Shown in pieces: positions 1 to 9,684 of a stretch of DNA of 64,000 nt (position 1 is the stretch's first letter; every line of letters starts with the position of its first letter). The translations under genes and the position numbers were made by a program. The stretch comes from Labrys sp. WJW (GTDB lineage: Bacteria > Pseudomonadota > Alphaproteobacteria > Rhizobiales > Labraceae): contig NZ_LYXZ01000027.1 in NCBI RefSeq assembly GCF_001676615.1, positions 124,001 to 188,000 on the forward strand. Reading direction: 5' to 3'. The notes beneath the pieces are model-generated. The model saw only the letters and a list, made by a program, of their open reading frames with translations, did not search any database and had not been told where the DNA came from.

Positions 1-446
1 ATCGAATAGGAGGTGTAGTCCGGCCCCAGCGGATAGGCCCTGCCCTCATGTTTGTCGGCGGCGCCGGCATAATATTCAAAGGCGCGCGCGGAACCGCGCA
101 CGTCGCCGCGGGCCTCGGCCAGAGTCTTGCCGCTGTCCAGCACCTCCGCGACGGCGAAGCGCTCGATATTCTCCCGGATCAGGCCAGCCGCGCGCATCAG
201 CACACGCCCACGCTCGGCCGGCGTCGCCCTGCCCCATTCGCCGGCCAGAGCCTCCCTGGCGGATGCGACGGCGTCGGCGACATCCTCGGCCGTTCCCGCC
301 GCAAATCGCGCATGCGGCTCCGCGCAGCCGGGATCGAAGCTTTCCATCGCCTGTCCCGATGCCGCCTGGCGCCAGCCGCCATGGATGAAATGCTTGGAGG
401 GCAGCGGTGCGAAATCCTCGGCAACGATCGTGGATGTCTTGGTCAT
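1..446 (-). CDS. Aldehyde dehydrogenase family protein (5' part; runs off the window)
   Basis: The reading frame begins with ATG at 446 and stays open to the window edge, giving the first 148 residues. It reads as the N-terminal NAD-binding part of an aldehyde dehydrogenase: FIHGGW near residue 20, a helix-rich segment with ATPAERGRVLMRAA, then LDSGKTLAEARGD near residue 105, the typical ALDH block before the cofactor site. The catalytic Cys and Glu lie outside the window. Its ATG shares one base with the stop of the upstream dehydratase gene (TGATG), so the two are co-translated. It probably oxidises an aldehyde or semialdehyde made from the dehydratase product; the substrate is unknown. Confidence 0.85.
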   Translation of the reverse strand, partial: MTKTSTIVAEDFAPLPSKHFIHGGWRQAASGQAMESFDPGCAEPHARFAAGTAEDVADAVASAREALAGEWGRATPAERGRVLMRAAGLIRENIERFAVAEVLDSGKTLAEARGDVRGSARAFEYYAGAADKHEGRAYPLGPDYTSYS

Positions 447-1549
447 CACGCCACCTCGCTGACATGGTAGCTCGACCGGGCGAGCCATTCGGGATCGATT
501 TCCACACCCCAGCCCGGTTCGCTCGAAACCGTCACCATGCCATCTTCGACCGCATAGGGCGATTTGACGAAGAGGCCTTCCTGCCAGGGATAATAGTCCG
601 GCCCCTCGATCGAGAACTCCAGATACTTGCCCGCCCCCTCGATGGCGCGCAGCAAATGCATGGTGAACAGCGTCACGAGCCCGAGATTGGCGCTGTGCGG
701 CGTCACCGGCAGCCCTGCGGCTCTCGCCAAGGCGCAGACACGCAGGGTACGGCTGATGCCGCCGAGATAGAGGATGTCGGGCTGGACGATATCGACGGCC
801 CGCATCTCGATCATGTGCCGCCAGGTTGGGATCTCGCAATCCTGCTCGCCACCGGTCACGGCGATGTCCAGCGCTTCGGTCACTTCCCTGGTCTGCTCAA
901 GCTCCCAATAGAGGCAGGGCTCTTCGAAATGCTCGATGCCATTGTCCTTGAGCAAGGCTCCGACCTCGATCGCCCGCCTGGGCGAGAAGCCACTATTGGC
1001 ATCGACCAGCAGGGACGCCTTGTCGCCGAGCGCCTTGCGGATAGCAGGAACGATCTCCTCCGTACGCCCCGGCCATTCGTCGATGTCATGGCCATATTCG
1101 GCGGCGATGCGGAACTTGAAGGCGTCGAAGCCGAACTGATCCTGCAGGCGCTTGAAGCGGTCGGCTTCCGCCATCGGCGTGATGTCGCGTTTCATGGAGG
1201 AGGCGTAGGCGCGCAGCTTGCCCGGTGTCCCACCCAACAGGGTGCAGACGGGCAATCCGGCCACCTTTCCACGCAGGTCCCAGATCGCGGTGTCCAGGCC
1301 GCCGAGCGCCCGCTTCATATAGGAACCGGGAAATTTGTGTTCGCGCTCGATCACCCTGTCGGTAAGCGCATCGATATCGTCGAATTCGACACCGAGGACA
1401 TAGGGCGCAACCTGCCGGTGCAACACGGTCGAGGTGATGTCGGAATTGTAGGTCGAAACCTGACCCAGTCCCTGGGATCCGTCCTCGGCCGTGATGCGCA
1501 CGAAGCCGATGAATTGGGTGGAGAATGTCTCGATGCGTTTGATCTTCAA
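446..1549 (-). CDS. Enolase-superfamily (mandelate racemase/muconate lactonizing) sugar-acid dehydratase
   Basis: About 367 residues in two domains: an N-terminal capping domain and a (beta/alpha)7-barrel. Visible active-site elements are K145-F-R147 (the KxK/KxR base pair), D183 in VDAN, E209/E210 in FEEP, E235 in GGE, D258 in QPD and H285 in PHS. The metal ligands and the His-Asp dyad match the acid-sugar dehydratase/racemase subgroup. I chose TTG at 1549 because a GGGAAGAG-like ribosome site sits just upstream and family members begin at the KIKRIET segment; an in-frame ATG at 1609 would add 20 unusual residues. The gene is cotranscribed with the aldehyde dehydrogenase and divergent from a MocR regulator. 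The substrate cannot be read from sequence. Confidence 0.85.
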   Translation of the reverse strand: MKIKRIETFSTQFIGFVRITAEDGSQGLGQVSTYNSDITSTVLHRQVAPYVLGVEFDDIDALTDRVIEREHKFPGSYMKRALGGLDTAIWDLRGKVAGLPVCTLLGGTPGKLRAYASSMKRDITPMAEADRFKRLQDQFGFDAFKFRIAAEYGHDIDEWPGRTEEIVPAIRKALGDKASLLVDANSGFSPRRAIEVGALLKDNGIEHFEEPCLYWELEQTREVTEALDIAVTGGEQDCEIPTWRHMIEMRAVDIVQPDILYLGGISRTLRVCALARAAGLPVTPHSANLGLVTLFTMHLLRAIEGAGKYLEFSIEGPDYYPWQEGLFVKSPYAVEDGMVTVSSEPGWGVEIDPEWLARSSYHVSEVA

Positions 1550-1602
1550 GTCCGCTCTTCCCGAAAATGCAAGCCAGTGCAATCGAGTTTGGCTACCAAA
1601 CC

Positions 1603-1626
1603 GGTCCATAGGTCATAAGGTCCACT
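1603..1626. promoter_or_regulatory. Three tandem GGTC-type octamers (candidate MocR operator)
   Basis: GGTCCATA, GGTCATAA and GGTCCACT follow each other with an 8-base period in the region between the dehydratase start and the MocR gene. MocR regulators often bind direct repeats in divergent promoters. The assignment rests only on this repetition and position. Confidence 0.3.
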
Positions 1627-1794
1627 TTCGAAAAACCAGAAAGCCGGTTATGGCGGATCGGCGGACCAATGATTCACGGCGGTCGAGGCGAGATCGCCTG
1701 CAACCGTTCCGGGAAGTCGTAAAGCAAACGCGATTGAGTATATTCATCGCGCTATGCCGCGAACTCGCTGTTCAACCGTCGGGAAGCGCAGATA

Positions 1795-3288
1795 ATGGTG
1801 AAGAGGTCCTCGGGCGAATTGTTGTTTTCGATCACCGTCGATCGCGCCTTGGACAAATCCATAACCACCCAGGTCTATAACGCGATCCGCCAGTTGATCA
1901 CATCGGGCCACTTGCCTGCCGGCAAGCGCCTGCCGTCGAGCCGGACGCTGGCAAAGGAGTTGGCGATATCACGCACCACCGCGATGACGGTGTTCGAGCG
2001 CCTGACCTCGGAAGGCCTGATCGTCTCGCGTACCGGATCGGGTTCCTACGTGTCGGATCTTGCCGAAACCAGGAAGCCGGAACAAGCCCTGGTGGTTCAA
2101 CCTCCCGGCCCGGTTTCCGCCAAGCTCGCCGACATCATTGCCGACGCCTCGCCGCGTTTCTTTCAGCGGCTGTCCCATCCGCACCGCGTACGCGCGTTCG
2201 TGACCGGACTGCCGGACTATGTCTCGTTCCCGATGGCGGTCTGGGCGCGCCTGACCGCGAAGCACTGGCGCGAGCCGCGTGAAGATATCATGGGTTATTC
2301 CGACGCCAACGGCCATCCGCGCCTGCGCCTGGCGATCGCGGAGCACCTGCGTGCCAATCGCGACCTTTCATGCGATGTCGACCAGATCTTCATCGTGAAC
2401 GGTGCTCAGCAGGCCTTCGATCTGATCGGCCGTGTCCTTCTCAATCCGGGCGACCGGGTATGGTTCGAGAATCCCGGCGCCATTGGTGCACGCAACAGCC
2501 TGGTCGCATGCGGCGCCTCGATCGTCCCCGTACCCGTCGACCGGGAGGGGCTCTCCGTCGAGGCCGGTCTCGATCTGGCTCCGGACTTTCGCCTCGCCTT
2601 CGTCACGCCCTCGCACCAGCACCCGACAGGGGTGGAAATGAGCCTGGCGCGGCGAGCCGAACTGCTCGCTGTGGCCAACCGGAACGACGCCTGGATCATC
2701 GAAGACGACTATGACGGGGAATTTCGCTATGATGGCCGGCCGTTGCCGACCTTGAAAAGCGGTGATGCCGGTGAACGCGTCATCTATGTCGGCACATTCT
2801 CCAAAACGATGTTCCCTGCCTTGCGGCTCGGCTTCTACATCGTACCCAAACCTTTGGTGCCGGTCTTCCAGCGCATCAGCGGCGCATTCCTCCAGGGCGT
2901 GCCCTCCAGCATTCAGGCCGTTCTGGCCGCCTTCATCGATGAAGGGCATTTCGCCACCCATCTGCGCCGCATGCGCGAGATCTATGCCGGCCGCCATGCC
3001 GTCTTCCACGAAGCGGCCGCGACGCATCTTGCGGGACTGCTGCAGACGAACCGCTCCGTTGCCGGATTTCACGCGGTTGGCCGATTTGCATCACCGGCGA
3101 TGCAGGACGAGAAAGTTGCGGCAGATGCCGATGCAGTCGGCCTGCTGGTCTCCCCCATCAGCCGGTTCTGCATCAATCAGATGCAGGATCGGGGCGGGCT
3201 GGTTCTCGGCGTGAGCGCGATCGACGAACGGGCCATCGCCAAGGGCGTGGAGGTGCTGGCCCGAGTTCTGGAGAAGCAGCCGATGTAA
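1795..3288 (+). CDS. MocR-family transcriptional regulator (GntR wHTH plus aminotransferase-like domain)
   Basis: A 497-residue protein of typical MocR/PdxR length. Residues 15-85 form a GntR winged helix (QVYNAIRQLITSGHLPAGKR, PSSRTLAKEL, SRTTA). Residues 120-490 form a fold-type I aminotransferase-like domain with TPSHQHPTG at 271-279, the DDYDGEF block at 304-310 and the PLP-binding lysine K337 in TFSKTMFP. All PLP contacts look intact, so it should bind PLP or an amino-acid adduct as effector. It is divergent from the dehydratase/aldehyde dehydrogenase pair, which it probably controls. A GGGAAG site precedes the ATG at 1795. Confidence 0.93.
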   Translation: MVKRSSGELLFSITVDRALDKSITTQVYNAIRQLITSGHLPAGKRLPSSRTLAKELAISRTTAMTVFERLTSEGLIVSRTGSGSYVSDLAETRKPEQALVVQPPGPVSAKLADIIADASPRFFQRLSHPHRVRAFVTGLPDYVSFPMAVWARLTAKHWREPREDIMGYSDANGHPRLRLAIAEHLRANRDLSCDVDQIFIVNGAQQAFDLIGRVLLNPGDRVWFENPGAIGARNSLVACGASIVPVPVDREGLSVEAGLDLAPDFRLAFVTPSHQHPTGVEMSLARRAELLAVANRNDAWIIEDDYDGEFRYDGRPLPTLKSGDAGERVIYVGTFSKTMFPALRLGFYIVPKPLVPVFQRISGAFLQGVPSSIQAVLAAFIDEGHFATHLRRMREIYAGRHAVFHEAAATHLAGLLQTNRSVAGFHAVGRFASPAMQDEKVAADADAVGLLVSPISRFCINQMQDRGGLVLGVSAIDERAIAKGVEVLARVLEKQPM

Positions 3289-3486
3289 GGCGATCGATGG
3301 GGTCGCTGGGTATTGTCCCGCAGGATCATCGCCGCGGCTTTCTCAGCCACCATCATCGTCGGCGTATTGACCGGGCAGCTTCGGACCTTGGGGCACCGGA
3401 AACCCAGCAGTTATCCGGCATCGCTCCACTGTGGCAGATCCGCTTTTTTCTTTTCACTTCCAGCAACTGTCTGGCAAGAGAGCGTC

Positions 3487-4095
3487 ATGAAAATCACGAC
3501 GATAACTGCCCTCCTTGTCTGCAGCCTCGTTCCGGGAGGCCTGGGCGGCTGCGCGAGCACCGGCCATCCCGTATCCGCGGATGCATCGCATCTTTCAGGT
3601 GAACGTTATCCGGTGCGCCTCATCAACCGCGCCCGCTTTCCGGCCGATTTCGTCGTCGCAGATGTGAACTATCCTTCCAGCGAAGCTCGCGGCACCATCA
3701 TTGTCGATACCAGGGCCAGCAAGCTCTTTCTGATCGAAGGCGATGGCAAGGCGCGGCGCTATGCCATCGCTGTCGGCAAGGCGGGCTATGCCTGGAAGGG
3801 CGTGGCCGGCATTCAGCGCAAAACTGAATGGCCATTTTGGTATCCTACCGACGAGATGCTCGCCCAGGCACCCGGCATGCCCGGCACCATCCCGCCAGGA
3901 CCCGACAATCCGCTCGGCGCTCGAGCCCTGTATCTCTATGCCAATGGCAAGGATACGCTCTACCGCATCCACGGCACCAGCGAACCCTGGACCATCGGCA
4001 CCAAGGCCTCTTCCGGCTGCATTCGGATGTTCAATGAGGACGTCATCGATCTCTACGCCCGTACCGGCGTCGGTGCCAAGGTGATCGTCGAATAA
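3487..4095 (+). CDS. L,D-transpeptidase (YkuD domain) lipoprotein
   Basis: A 202-residue protein from ATG 3487, preceded by an AAGAGAG ribosome site. Residues 1-20 are a lipoprotein signal with lipobox LGGC. The YkuD catalytic domain fills the rest: H162 in IHGTSEPW, S176-S-G-C178-I-R180 with nucleophilic Cys178, all conserved. It should make 3-3 peptidoglycan crosslinks or attach proteins to peptidoglycan in the periplasm. The frame is open from 3313, but the extra 58 residues lack family similarity and hide the signal peptide. It stands alone between the MocR gene and the autotransporter, which runs toward it. Confidence 0.92.
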   Translation: MKITTITALLVCSLVPGGLGGCASTGHPVSADASHLSGERYPVRLINRARFPADFVVADVNYPSSEARGTIIVDTRASKLFLIEGDGKARRYAIAVGKAGYAWKGVAGIQRKTEWPFWYPTDEMLAQAPGMPGTIPPGPDNPLGARALYLYANGKDTLYRIHGTSEPWTIGTKASSGCIRMFNEDVIDLYARTGVGAKVIVE

Positions 4096-4380
4096 AGCCG
4101 GAGCGGCGCAGGTTGAAATAGGCGTCCAGCCCACCGCGGCGACAGCCGGAGCGTTTTGCAAGTCGTGGGTGACTTGGCACGCATGCGGAACGCTGCGGCA
4201 AGCTTGCCATGTGCCCGGTCTCGTACGGTCACTCGTCCTGACCCTTCGGCACTTGGTTTCTGAATATTCTTTCAAAGGCGCATCGGGATCCGCGTATGGA
4301 TCGGTCGCGGATGAGGCGCGAGTGCAGCAATTCACGCGCGCCTCCGGACTTATCTTTGCCGAGGCAGATGGAAGGCCTGC
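4096..4380. other. Intergenic, convergent gene ends
   Basis: The stretch lies between the ends of the transpeptidase and autotransporter genes. I see no gene, no strong hairpin with a T tract and no repeat. Confidence 0.5.
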
Positions 4381-7300
4381 CTACCAGTTATAGCGTATGC
4401 CGAGCGTGCCCTTGACGGTATAGTTGTCGCCGGCGCCCGCGGAGAGGGCGGTGGCATAGTCGGCCTCTCCATAAGCGCTCCAGGCATCGTTCCAGGCATA
4501 GGTGCCGCCCAGCCCGACCTCGCCCCACAATCTCTTGTTCTGCTGTTGCACCGAGACGTTGGCTACGTCGATCTTGGTGCCCTTCACAAACTGATAGGAG
4601 AGGTTGCCGATACCATAGACCTGCAGGCGGTCGGTCTTGTTGTTGGCGTTCTGCCAGCTCGAGAGATGCTCGATCCTGACGCCGATACGACCCTGCAGCG
4701 AGTTGCCCTCGCCCAATTCTTGCCTGGCACCGTTGACGTCGGTGAATTTTTCGAAATCGACGCTCGAATAGGCAAGCTGCGCCTGCGGCACCAGCGCCCA
4801 GCCGGAACCGAGATCCATGCGCTTGCCGGCCTCGATGCTGGCGGCGCCAGACCATCCCTGGTTATTGCCACCCGGCTTGTTGGACAGGCTCGAATCGTAC
4901 CAGGTGAATTGGGCGATGGCATCGGCATAGAAGCCATTATTGCCGAGCCAGGTCAGATTGGCGCCGATGCCGTAGCCCGTCGTCGTGATCTTGCCCTTGG
5001 CTCGCGCCGCGAGCGTTGCGGGGTCACGGGTGATGTCGATGTCGGCGCGCGCGGTGCCGATGGTGCCGTAGGCACCGAGCGTCATCGTTCCCGTGGCGGA
5101 CTCGTAAACAGCGCCCTCATAACCGGCCTGCATGAAGCCGAGGCTTTGCGTGTAGGACGAGCCGATTTTCGGATCAAAAGACGAATATTGCCCGCCGATA
5201 CGCCCCCAGGCGCCCTGGCCATAGATCACCGGGCCGCCATTGGCATAGACGCTCGCCTGTTCGCCACTGACTCTGCATTTGAAGTTCTGGGCCGGATCCT
5301 TGCACCAGATTGTCTCCGGCGGAGCGCCGTTCGGCCAGACCCGGTTTCCGGTGCGCTGCTGCAGCGTACCCAGCGTCGCGAAGCTGAAATCGCTCAGGAT
5401 CTGCGCATAGGGCAGAACGGTCTGCGTCGACTCGTTCAGGCCGACATTGCGCAGGAACCAGTTCTCATCCGTGGGCGTACCCGTATCCGGATCAAGGCCC
5501 CCCCTGAACAGATTGTAATCGTAGGCGCCCGCGGCAACGGCTCTGGTGAGATGAAAGGCGTCGGTACTCGTCGTTCCGCCATTTATCACGTGCACGACCT
5601 CGATGCCGTCATGGATGGTCGCCGCGCCGGGGCCGCCATTGTTGACAATGGTCAGGGCCGTCGAGCCCGTCGCCGTGCCGCCATCGATCACGATCTGGTC
5701 CGACGGCGAGCCATCGCTGCCCAGATAGGTATTCAGGACAACCGTGCCGATGGCGCCCCCCGTCCCTCCGACGAAATTCGACGTCGTCAGCGTCTTGTAG
5801 GCGCCCCCCGAAGGCGGTGTGAAGACGATCAAGCCGGTATTGTTGGTGGTGCTGGTTCCGGTGCTGTTGACCGTGGAACTGGCCGTCATGTTCCAGGTGC
5901 TGTTGGCATCGACGGTCATGTTGTCGGCATTGATGGCAACGCCGGTCAATACGCTGGACTTCAGCGTTGCATTGGCCCTGGCGCCCACCTCTCCCACGAC
6001 GTTGCCGGTCATCGCCATGTTGGTGAAATTGCCGCTGGTGGTGCCGCCCAGGGCGTGCACCAAGATGCCGCTGCCCGTGGTTGGAGCGACCCCCGTCAGA
6101 TCGGCGACGACGTTTCCTGCCGTACCGCTGATCAGATCGCCCGTGGCGCTCAGGGAGCCACCGGTCATCGTCACCTTGCCATCGCCCGTGCCCAGAATAC
6201 CCGACGAGTTGTTACCCCCTGCCGTCACAGCGGTATTGGTCGTGGTTATCTGGCCATTCCCGGCGACGGAGAGGCCCGCGGCTGCATCCGTGGTGACGGT
6301 GGACGCATCGATCTTGACGACGCCTCCATTGCTCCCCGCTCCTCCCGCGTCGGCCAGGGCGCCGAACGCCCCTGTCCCATGGGTCGCGATCGTCGCATTC
6401 GTGGCGTCGATTTCACCCGTCACCCCCGCGTGGAGACCTGCCGCGGCCGTGCCGGATGTGTCTACAATCGTGCCGCCGGTAAGGGTGACCTTGCCACCAC
6501 GAGCGGCCCAGACGCCATCAGCGGCCCTGTCAGTCTGGTTGCCTTGGGTGAAGATCGTGCCGCCGGTGATGGTGGCGATACCGGATTGGTCAGCCGCGAC
6601 ACCAATGGCACCGTCGCCGGTCGTGGTGATGTCGCTGTTCGTGGCCGTCAGCGTACTTCCAGTCCCGATGATGTTCGCTCCATTGGAATTCTTGCCGACA
6701 TCGGCCTGGAGATAGAAGCCGCCGGAGTCCCCAAAGCCACCTTTATAGCCCGTGGTGACCTCGCTGCCGGTTACGACGATATTGCCGCCCCCCGCAATAT
6801 TCAGGCCAGCGGCGGAGGGGCCAGTCGTGCGGACGATGGTATCCGTCAGAATGACATTGCTGGCCGTACCATTGCCGTCGGTCCCATCAGCCACCGCGCC
6901 GGCTGATCCGGTCTCATAGGTGAAAATACCGTAGCCCTTGAAGTCGATCGTGCCCCCCGCCTGAGCCACTGCGCCAGCACTGTTCGCACCATACGTGGTC
7001 ACACTACTGCCATCGTTGACTTCGATCGTGCTGCCGAGGCCTTGGGCGACGAGAGCGGCCGAGTTATCAATCAGCGTTCCGTGATAATTGCCGGTCACGA
7101 CAGCGCTGTTCCCATTGAGCGTGCCCGTCCCGCCGTTGGAAACGATCATCCCGGCACTGTTATTGCCATAAGTATTTATATAGCTATTATTCAGAATTAA
7201 GCTGCTGTCGGTATCTGAGACTTTCGCTCCCGCCGTGTTGTCTGCGCTAACGTATGCACTCAAAATGTTGAGGGTGATCGAACCTTTTGAATCGACGACA

Positions 7301-8037
7301 AGCGCTGAGCTGCCCGCGCCGTCAGTTATAATGCTATCGCTCTGACCTGTAATGCCGGTCATCTCAACGGTTCCACCGTTGGCCGCATAAACACCATAAG
7401 CGTTGACACCGCTTGTGACCACCGCTTGGACCCCGGTATCCGGCGGGACCTGCACTCCGTCGAAGTTCATATTTACATTGCTGCCAAGCCCGGTGGCATA
7501 AATGCCATGGCTGCCGTCGCCCCATGTATAAACGACTGCGCCAGTTGTTTTGATTTGACCGCCACTATCGGCGTAGAGACCGTAGCTGTTCGTTTCATTC
7601 GTAGTGACTTGGGCGAAATTGCTACTGGTTTGGTATATTCCATCGGATTCCGGCCTGCCGTTCAGGACAATGGTCCCACCGTCGGTCGCATGGGCACCGG
7701 AGCCGGGACCACTCGATTCCAGATTGACCTGGATGCCGGTGTATTGGCTTCCTGCGCCGGAGACGTTGACGACGTCCGTAGTGCTGCTCGACCGATCGAA
7801 AGTACCGATTGCATTCGAATCGACGCAGCTGTTGCCGGAGGAGATGTTGAGCGGCCCTGACGCCGGGGCGCATTGGGCCAGGGCCTGGGACGGCATCGCA
7901 GCTACCGCCAACATCGTCGCGAACAGCGCGCTCTCTATAAATAGCGCTCTGGAACTACACCCTTGAAGCAAGTGGCGAAGCACCGATGTGCGCCCTGCCA
8001 TCCGCGCCGATCCGCCGCCCTGCGTCCCGCATGTCAT
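4381..8037 (-). CDS. Autotransporter adhesin-like outer-membrane protein (type Va)
   Basis: A 1218-residue protein. The N-terminus has a long signal with hydrophobic core ALFATMLAVAAMPSQALAQ. Residues about 60-860 are a passenger of short repeated strands rich in G, T, S, N, A and V (recurring TGGT, DNS and AAGL-type turns), as expected of a right-handed beta-helix. Residues about 900-1218 are an autotransporter barrel ending GIRYNW, with a terminal aromatic residue as BAM requires. It is probably secreted to the surface and remains attached; its ligand is unknown. GGGGGCA precedes the ATG at 8037, and an in-frame ATG at 8001 is an alternative. Bases 7150-7260 of the passenger are visibly A+T-rich. 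Confidence 0.92.
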   Translation of the reverse strand: MTCGTQGGGSARMAGRTSVLRHLLQGCSSRALFIESALFATMLAVAAMPSQALAQCAPASGPLNISSGNSCVDSNAIGTFDRSSSTTDVVNVSGAGSQYTGIQVNLESSGPGSGAHATDGGTIVLNGRPESDGIYQTSSNFAQVTTNETNSYGLYADSGGQIKTTGAVVYTWGDGSHGIYATGLGSNVNMNFDGVQVPPDTGVQAVVTSGVNAYGVYAANGGTVEMTGITGQSDSIITDGAGSSALVVDSKGSITLNILSAYVSADNTAGAKVSDTDSSLILNNSYINTYGNNSAGMIVSNGGTGTLNGNSAVVTGNYHGTLIDNSAALVAQGLGSTIEVNDGSSVTTYGANSAGAVAQAGGTIDFKGYGIFTYETGSAGAVADGTDGNGTASNVILTDTIVRTTGPSAAGLNIAGGGNIVVTGSEVTTGYKGGFGDSGGFYLQADVGKNSNGANIIGTGSTLTATNSDITTTGDGAIGVAADQSGIATITGGTIFTQGNQTDRAADGVWAARGGKVTLTGGTIVDTSGTAAAGLHAGVTGEIDATNATIATHGTGAFGALADAGGAGSNGGVVKIDASTVTTDAAAGLSVAGNGQITTTNTAVTAGGNNSSGILGTGDGKVTMTGGSLSATGDLISGTAGNVVADLTGVAPTTGSGILVHALGGTTSGNFTNMAMTGNVVGEVGARANATLKSSVLTGVAINADNMTVDANSTWNMTASSTVNSTGTSTTNNTGLIVFTPPSGGAYKTLTTSNFVGGTGGAIGTVVLNTYLGSDGSPSDQIVIDGGTATGSTALTIVNNGGPGAATIHDGIEVVHVINGGTTSTDAFHLTRAVAAGAYDYNLFRGGLDPDTGTPTDENWFLRNVGLNESTQTVLPYAQILSDFSFATLGTLQQRTGNRVWPNGAPPETIWCKDPAQNFKCRVSGEQASVYANGGPVIYGQGAWGRIGGQYSSFDPKIGSSYTQSLGFMQAGYEGAVYESATGTMTLGAYGTIGTARADIDITRDPATLAARAKGKITTTGYGIGANLTWLGNNGFYADAIAQFTWYDSSLSNKPGGNNQGWSGAASIEAGKRMDLGSGWALVPQAQLAYSSVDFEKFTDVNGARQELGEGNSLQGRIGVRIEHLSSWQNANNKTDRLQVYGIGNLSYQFVKGTKIDVANVSVQQQNKRLWGEVGLGGTYAWNDAWSAYGEADYATALSAGAGDNYTVKGTLGIRYNW

Positions 8038-8871
8038 GTTTATACTTGCCCCCTGGATTTCCGAACGCGAGACGGAAAAGAACGCTCTAATAATCGCTCA
8101 CGCGATTACATCGATAGCACCATGCCGAAATATAACGCTCTGTTTGTGAAATACATCTGCCTGTTGTTTGTAGTTTTTTTGATGATGATGCAAACATGCA
8201 ACAACCCCTTTACACGAAAGAGAAAGAGAGTGTCATTTAGCGACAGAATGTGCCAGTCATCGCTTGCTCCACACTCTAATCACAGGTACTGGAACATTAG
8301 CTTTATCTTAACGACGTCAGGCCGCCTTGCTCATGGCAGGCCTTGAACACGAGCTTGTTTTCAAGCGCGCCGGTCTCGCCCTGGATCCTGGTTGCCGGCG
8401 ACAGCCGCCATCATTGCCATGCCGTCGGGCCCCGTCGAACGCAGATCACGGCACCTGGCACCGCCTCGCCGGACCGTCTGTGCACCATGCGCGCAGCGAC
8501 CCCGGTATCCTGCCCACTTGATCTCACCCTGCGCGAGCCGAAACTCGTAGTCCTGAATTCCGCCCCACCCAGCAGGGGCAAAGACCATGGCTGGATCGCA
8601 ACCCGAGATGCCAATGTCATCGGTCGAGGAGAACGCCGCAATCCTGTGGCAATAGGCAAGCCGATGGAAGCGACCTCGGCCCATCTCGATCCATCGACGT
8701 CTTCCACATATTCCCCAATCGGGCTTTGGCCGATGCCTTCGCCCGAGCAGCAACGGGAGGCTTCTCCACGAATCCCGAGGATGTCGAGCGCGAAGAAGCC
8801 CCTATGGGATGTCGCGGCGTTGAAGGATATGACTCCAACTCGCGAGAACATTCCCGACGCAGCGCAAGAAA
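8038..8871. other. Long intergenic stretch with possible gene debris
   Basis: The first 300 bases are A+T-rich and probably hold the autotransporter promoter. From about 8590 to 8880 on the + strand, short in-frame pieces look protein-like (for example DVFHIFPNRALADAFARAA around 8697-8752 with no start codon), but stops and frame changes break them. I do not recognise the family. No intact gene is supported here. Confidence 0.35.
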
Positions 8872-9684
8872 TCAGAATTTATAGCTGACCCCGAGGGTCG
8901 CGGTGGTCTGATCCCATCCAGACTTCACAGATCCCAGCGGCGTATCATATGTTTTCTTACCGAAATCGGTGTAGCGCACTTCTGCACGACCGATCCAATT
9001 TTCGGCAAATGCGTATTCGACACCCGCACCGGCAGTCCAACCGACATGCATCTCGCTTGAGCTTCCACGAATGCGCCGCAAATACCAGGTATTGTCAATG
9101 ACAAGCAGTTTATAGCCCGTTGTCGAAAGTTCGGCAGAACCTGTGGCGATGCCGCCTGTCGCATAGATAAGCAGATTGTCGATTGCGTAACCCGCACGAA
9201 GGCGGGCCGAGGCCTGCCACTTGCTGTCGAGTGAGAGGCTTCCCGTCCCCACCGATCCCTTGAATATATGGCGTCCCTTGACATCGGAATAATCAACGTC
9301 GCCCTCGATGCCGAGGACAAATTGGTTGATCTGATAGTTGTAACCGGCATGAGCGCCGCCCACGAAGCCGTCAACGTTGAATTTGTCGGCCATAATCGAC
9401 CCGACATTGGTCACATTGACACCGCCGATTATTATGACGCCGCCGCCGATGGTCCCCCCACCGCCGGTGGGGGCCCCACCGCCGAAATAACGGCTTTGAT
9501 TGTCGTTCTCGCTACCCCAGCCATAGCCGGCATGAATACCGACGTAAGGACCGGACCAATCATAGGCCATAACGAGGGGACGGGGAGACGGCTGGGATGG
9601 CGAAAGATCCGCAGCGAAAACGGAAGTGGCCGTCGTCGCCAGCAAGACGGCAAAGATTGCACTGGTATGATACACGGAACGCAT
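8872..9684 (-). CDS. Omp25/31-type outer-membrane beta-barrel protein
   Basis: A 270-residue protein with a clear signal peptide ending VFAADL, then YDWSGPYVGIHAGYGWG, the opening motif of the Hyphomicrobiales Omp25/Omp31 family. Later blocks follow the family order: GFVGGAHAGYNYQ, LGIEGDVDYSD, ASARLRAGYAIDN, WTAGAGVEYAFAENW, GRAEVRYTDFG. It ends SYKF, the terminal Phe typical of BAM substrates. An 8-strand barrel is expected. A glycine-rich insert (near residues 70-90) is absent from the paralogue at 39657. It is monocistronic, with an A+T-rich promoter region upstream of 9684. Confidence 0.92.
   Translation of the reverse strand: MRSVYHTSAIFAVLLATTATSVFAADLSPSQPSPRPLVMAYDWSGPYVGIHAGYGWGSENDNQSRYFGGGAPTGGGGTIGGGVIIIGGVNVTNVGSIMADKFNVDGFVGGAHAGYNYQINQFVLGIEGDVDYSDVKGRHIFKGSVGTGSLSLDSKWQASARLRAGYAIDNLLIYATGGIATGSAELSTTGYKLLVIDNTWYLRRIRGSSSEMHVGWTAGAGVEYAFAENWIGRAEVRYTDFGKKTYDTPLGSVKSGWDQTTATLGVSYKF

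Noticed and set aside
407..1618. 403-codon + strand frame
   Set aside because: It is antisense to the enolase-superfamily gene, whose active-site residues are all in place.
4546..6906. 786-codon open frame on the + strand opposite the autotransporter
   Set aside because: It mirrors the repetitive G+C-rich passenger and barrel gene; its composition has no domain pattern and the minus-strand protein has a signal peptide and barrel.
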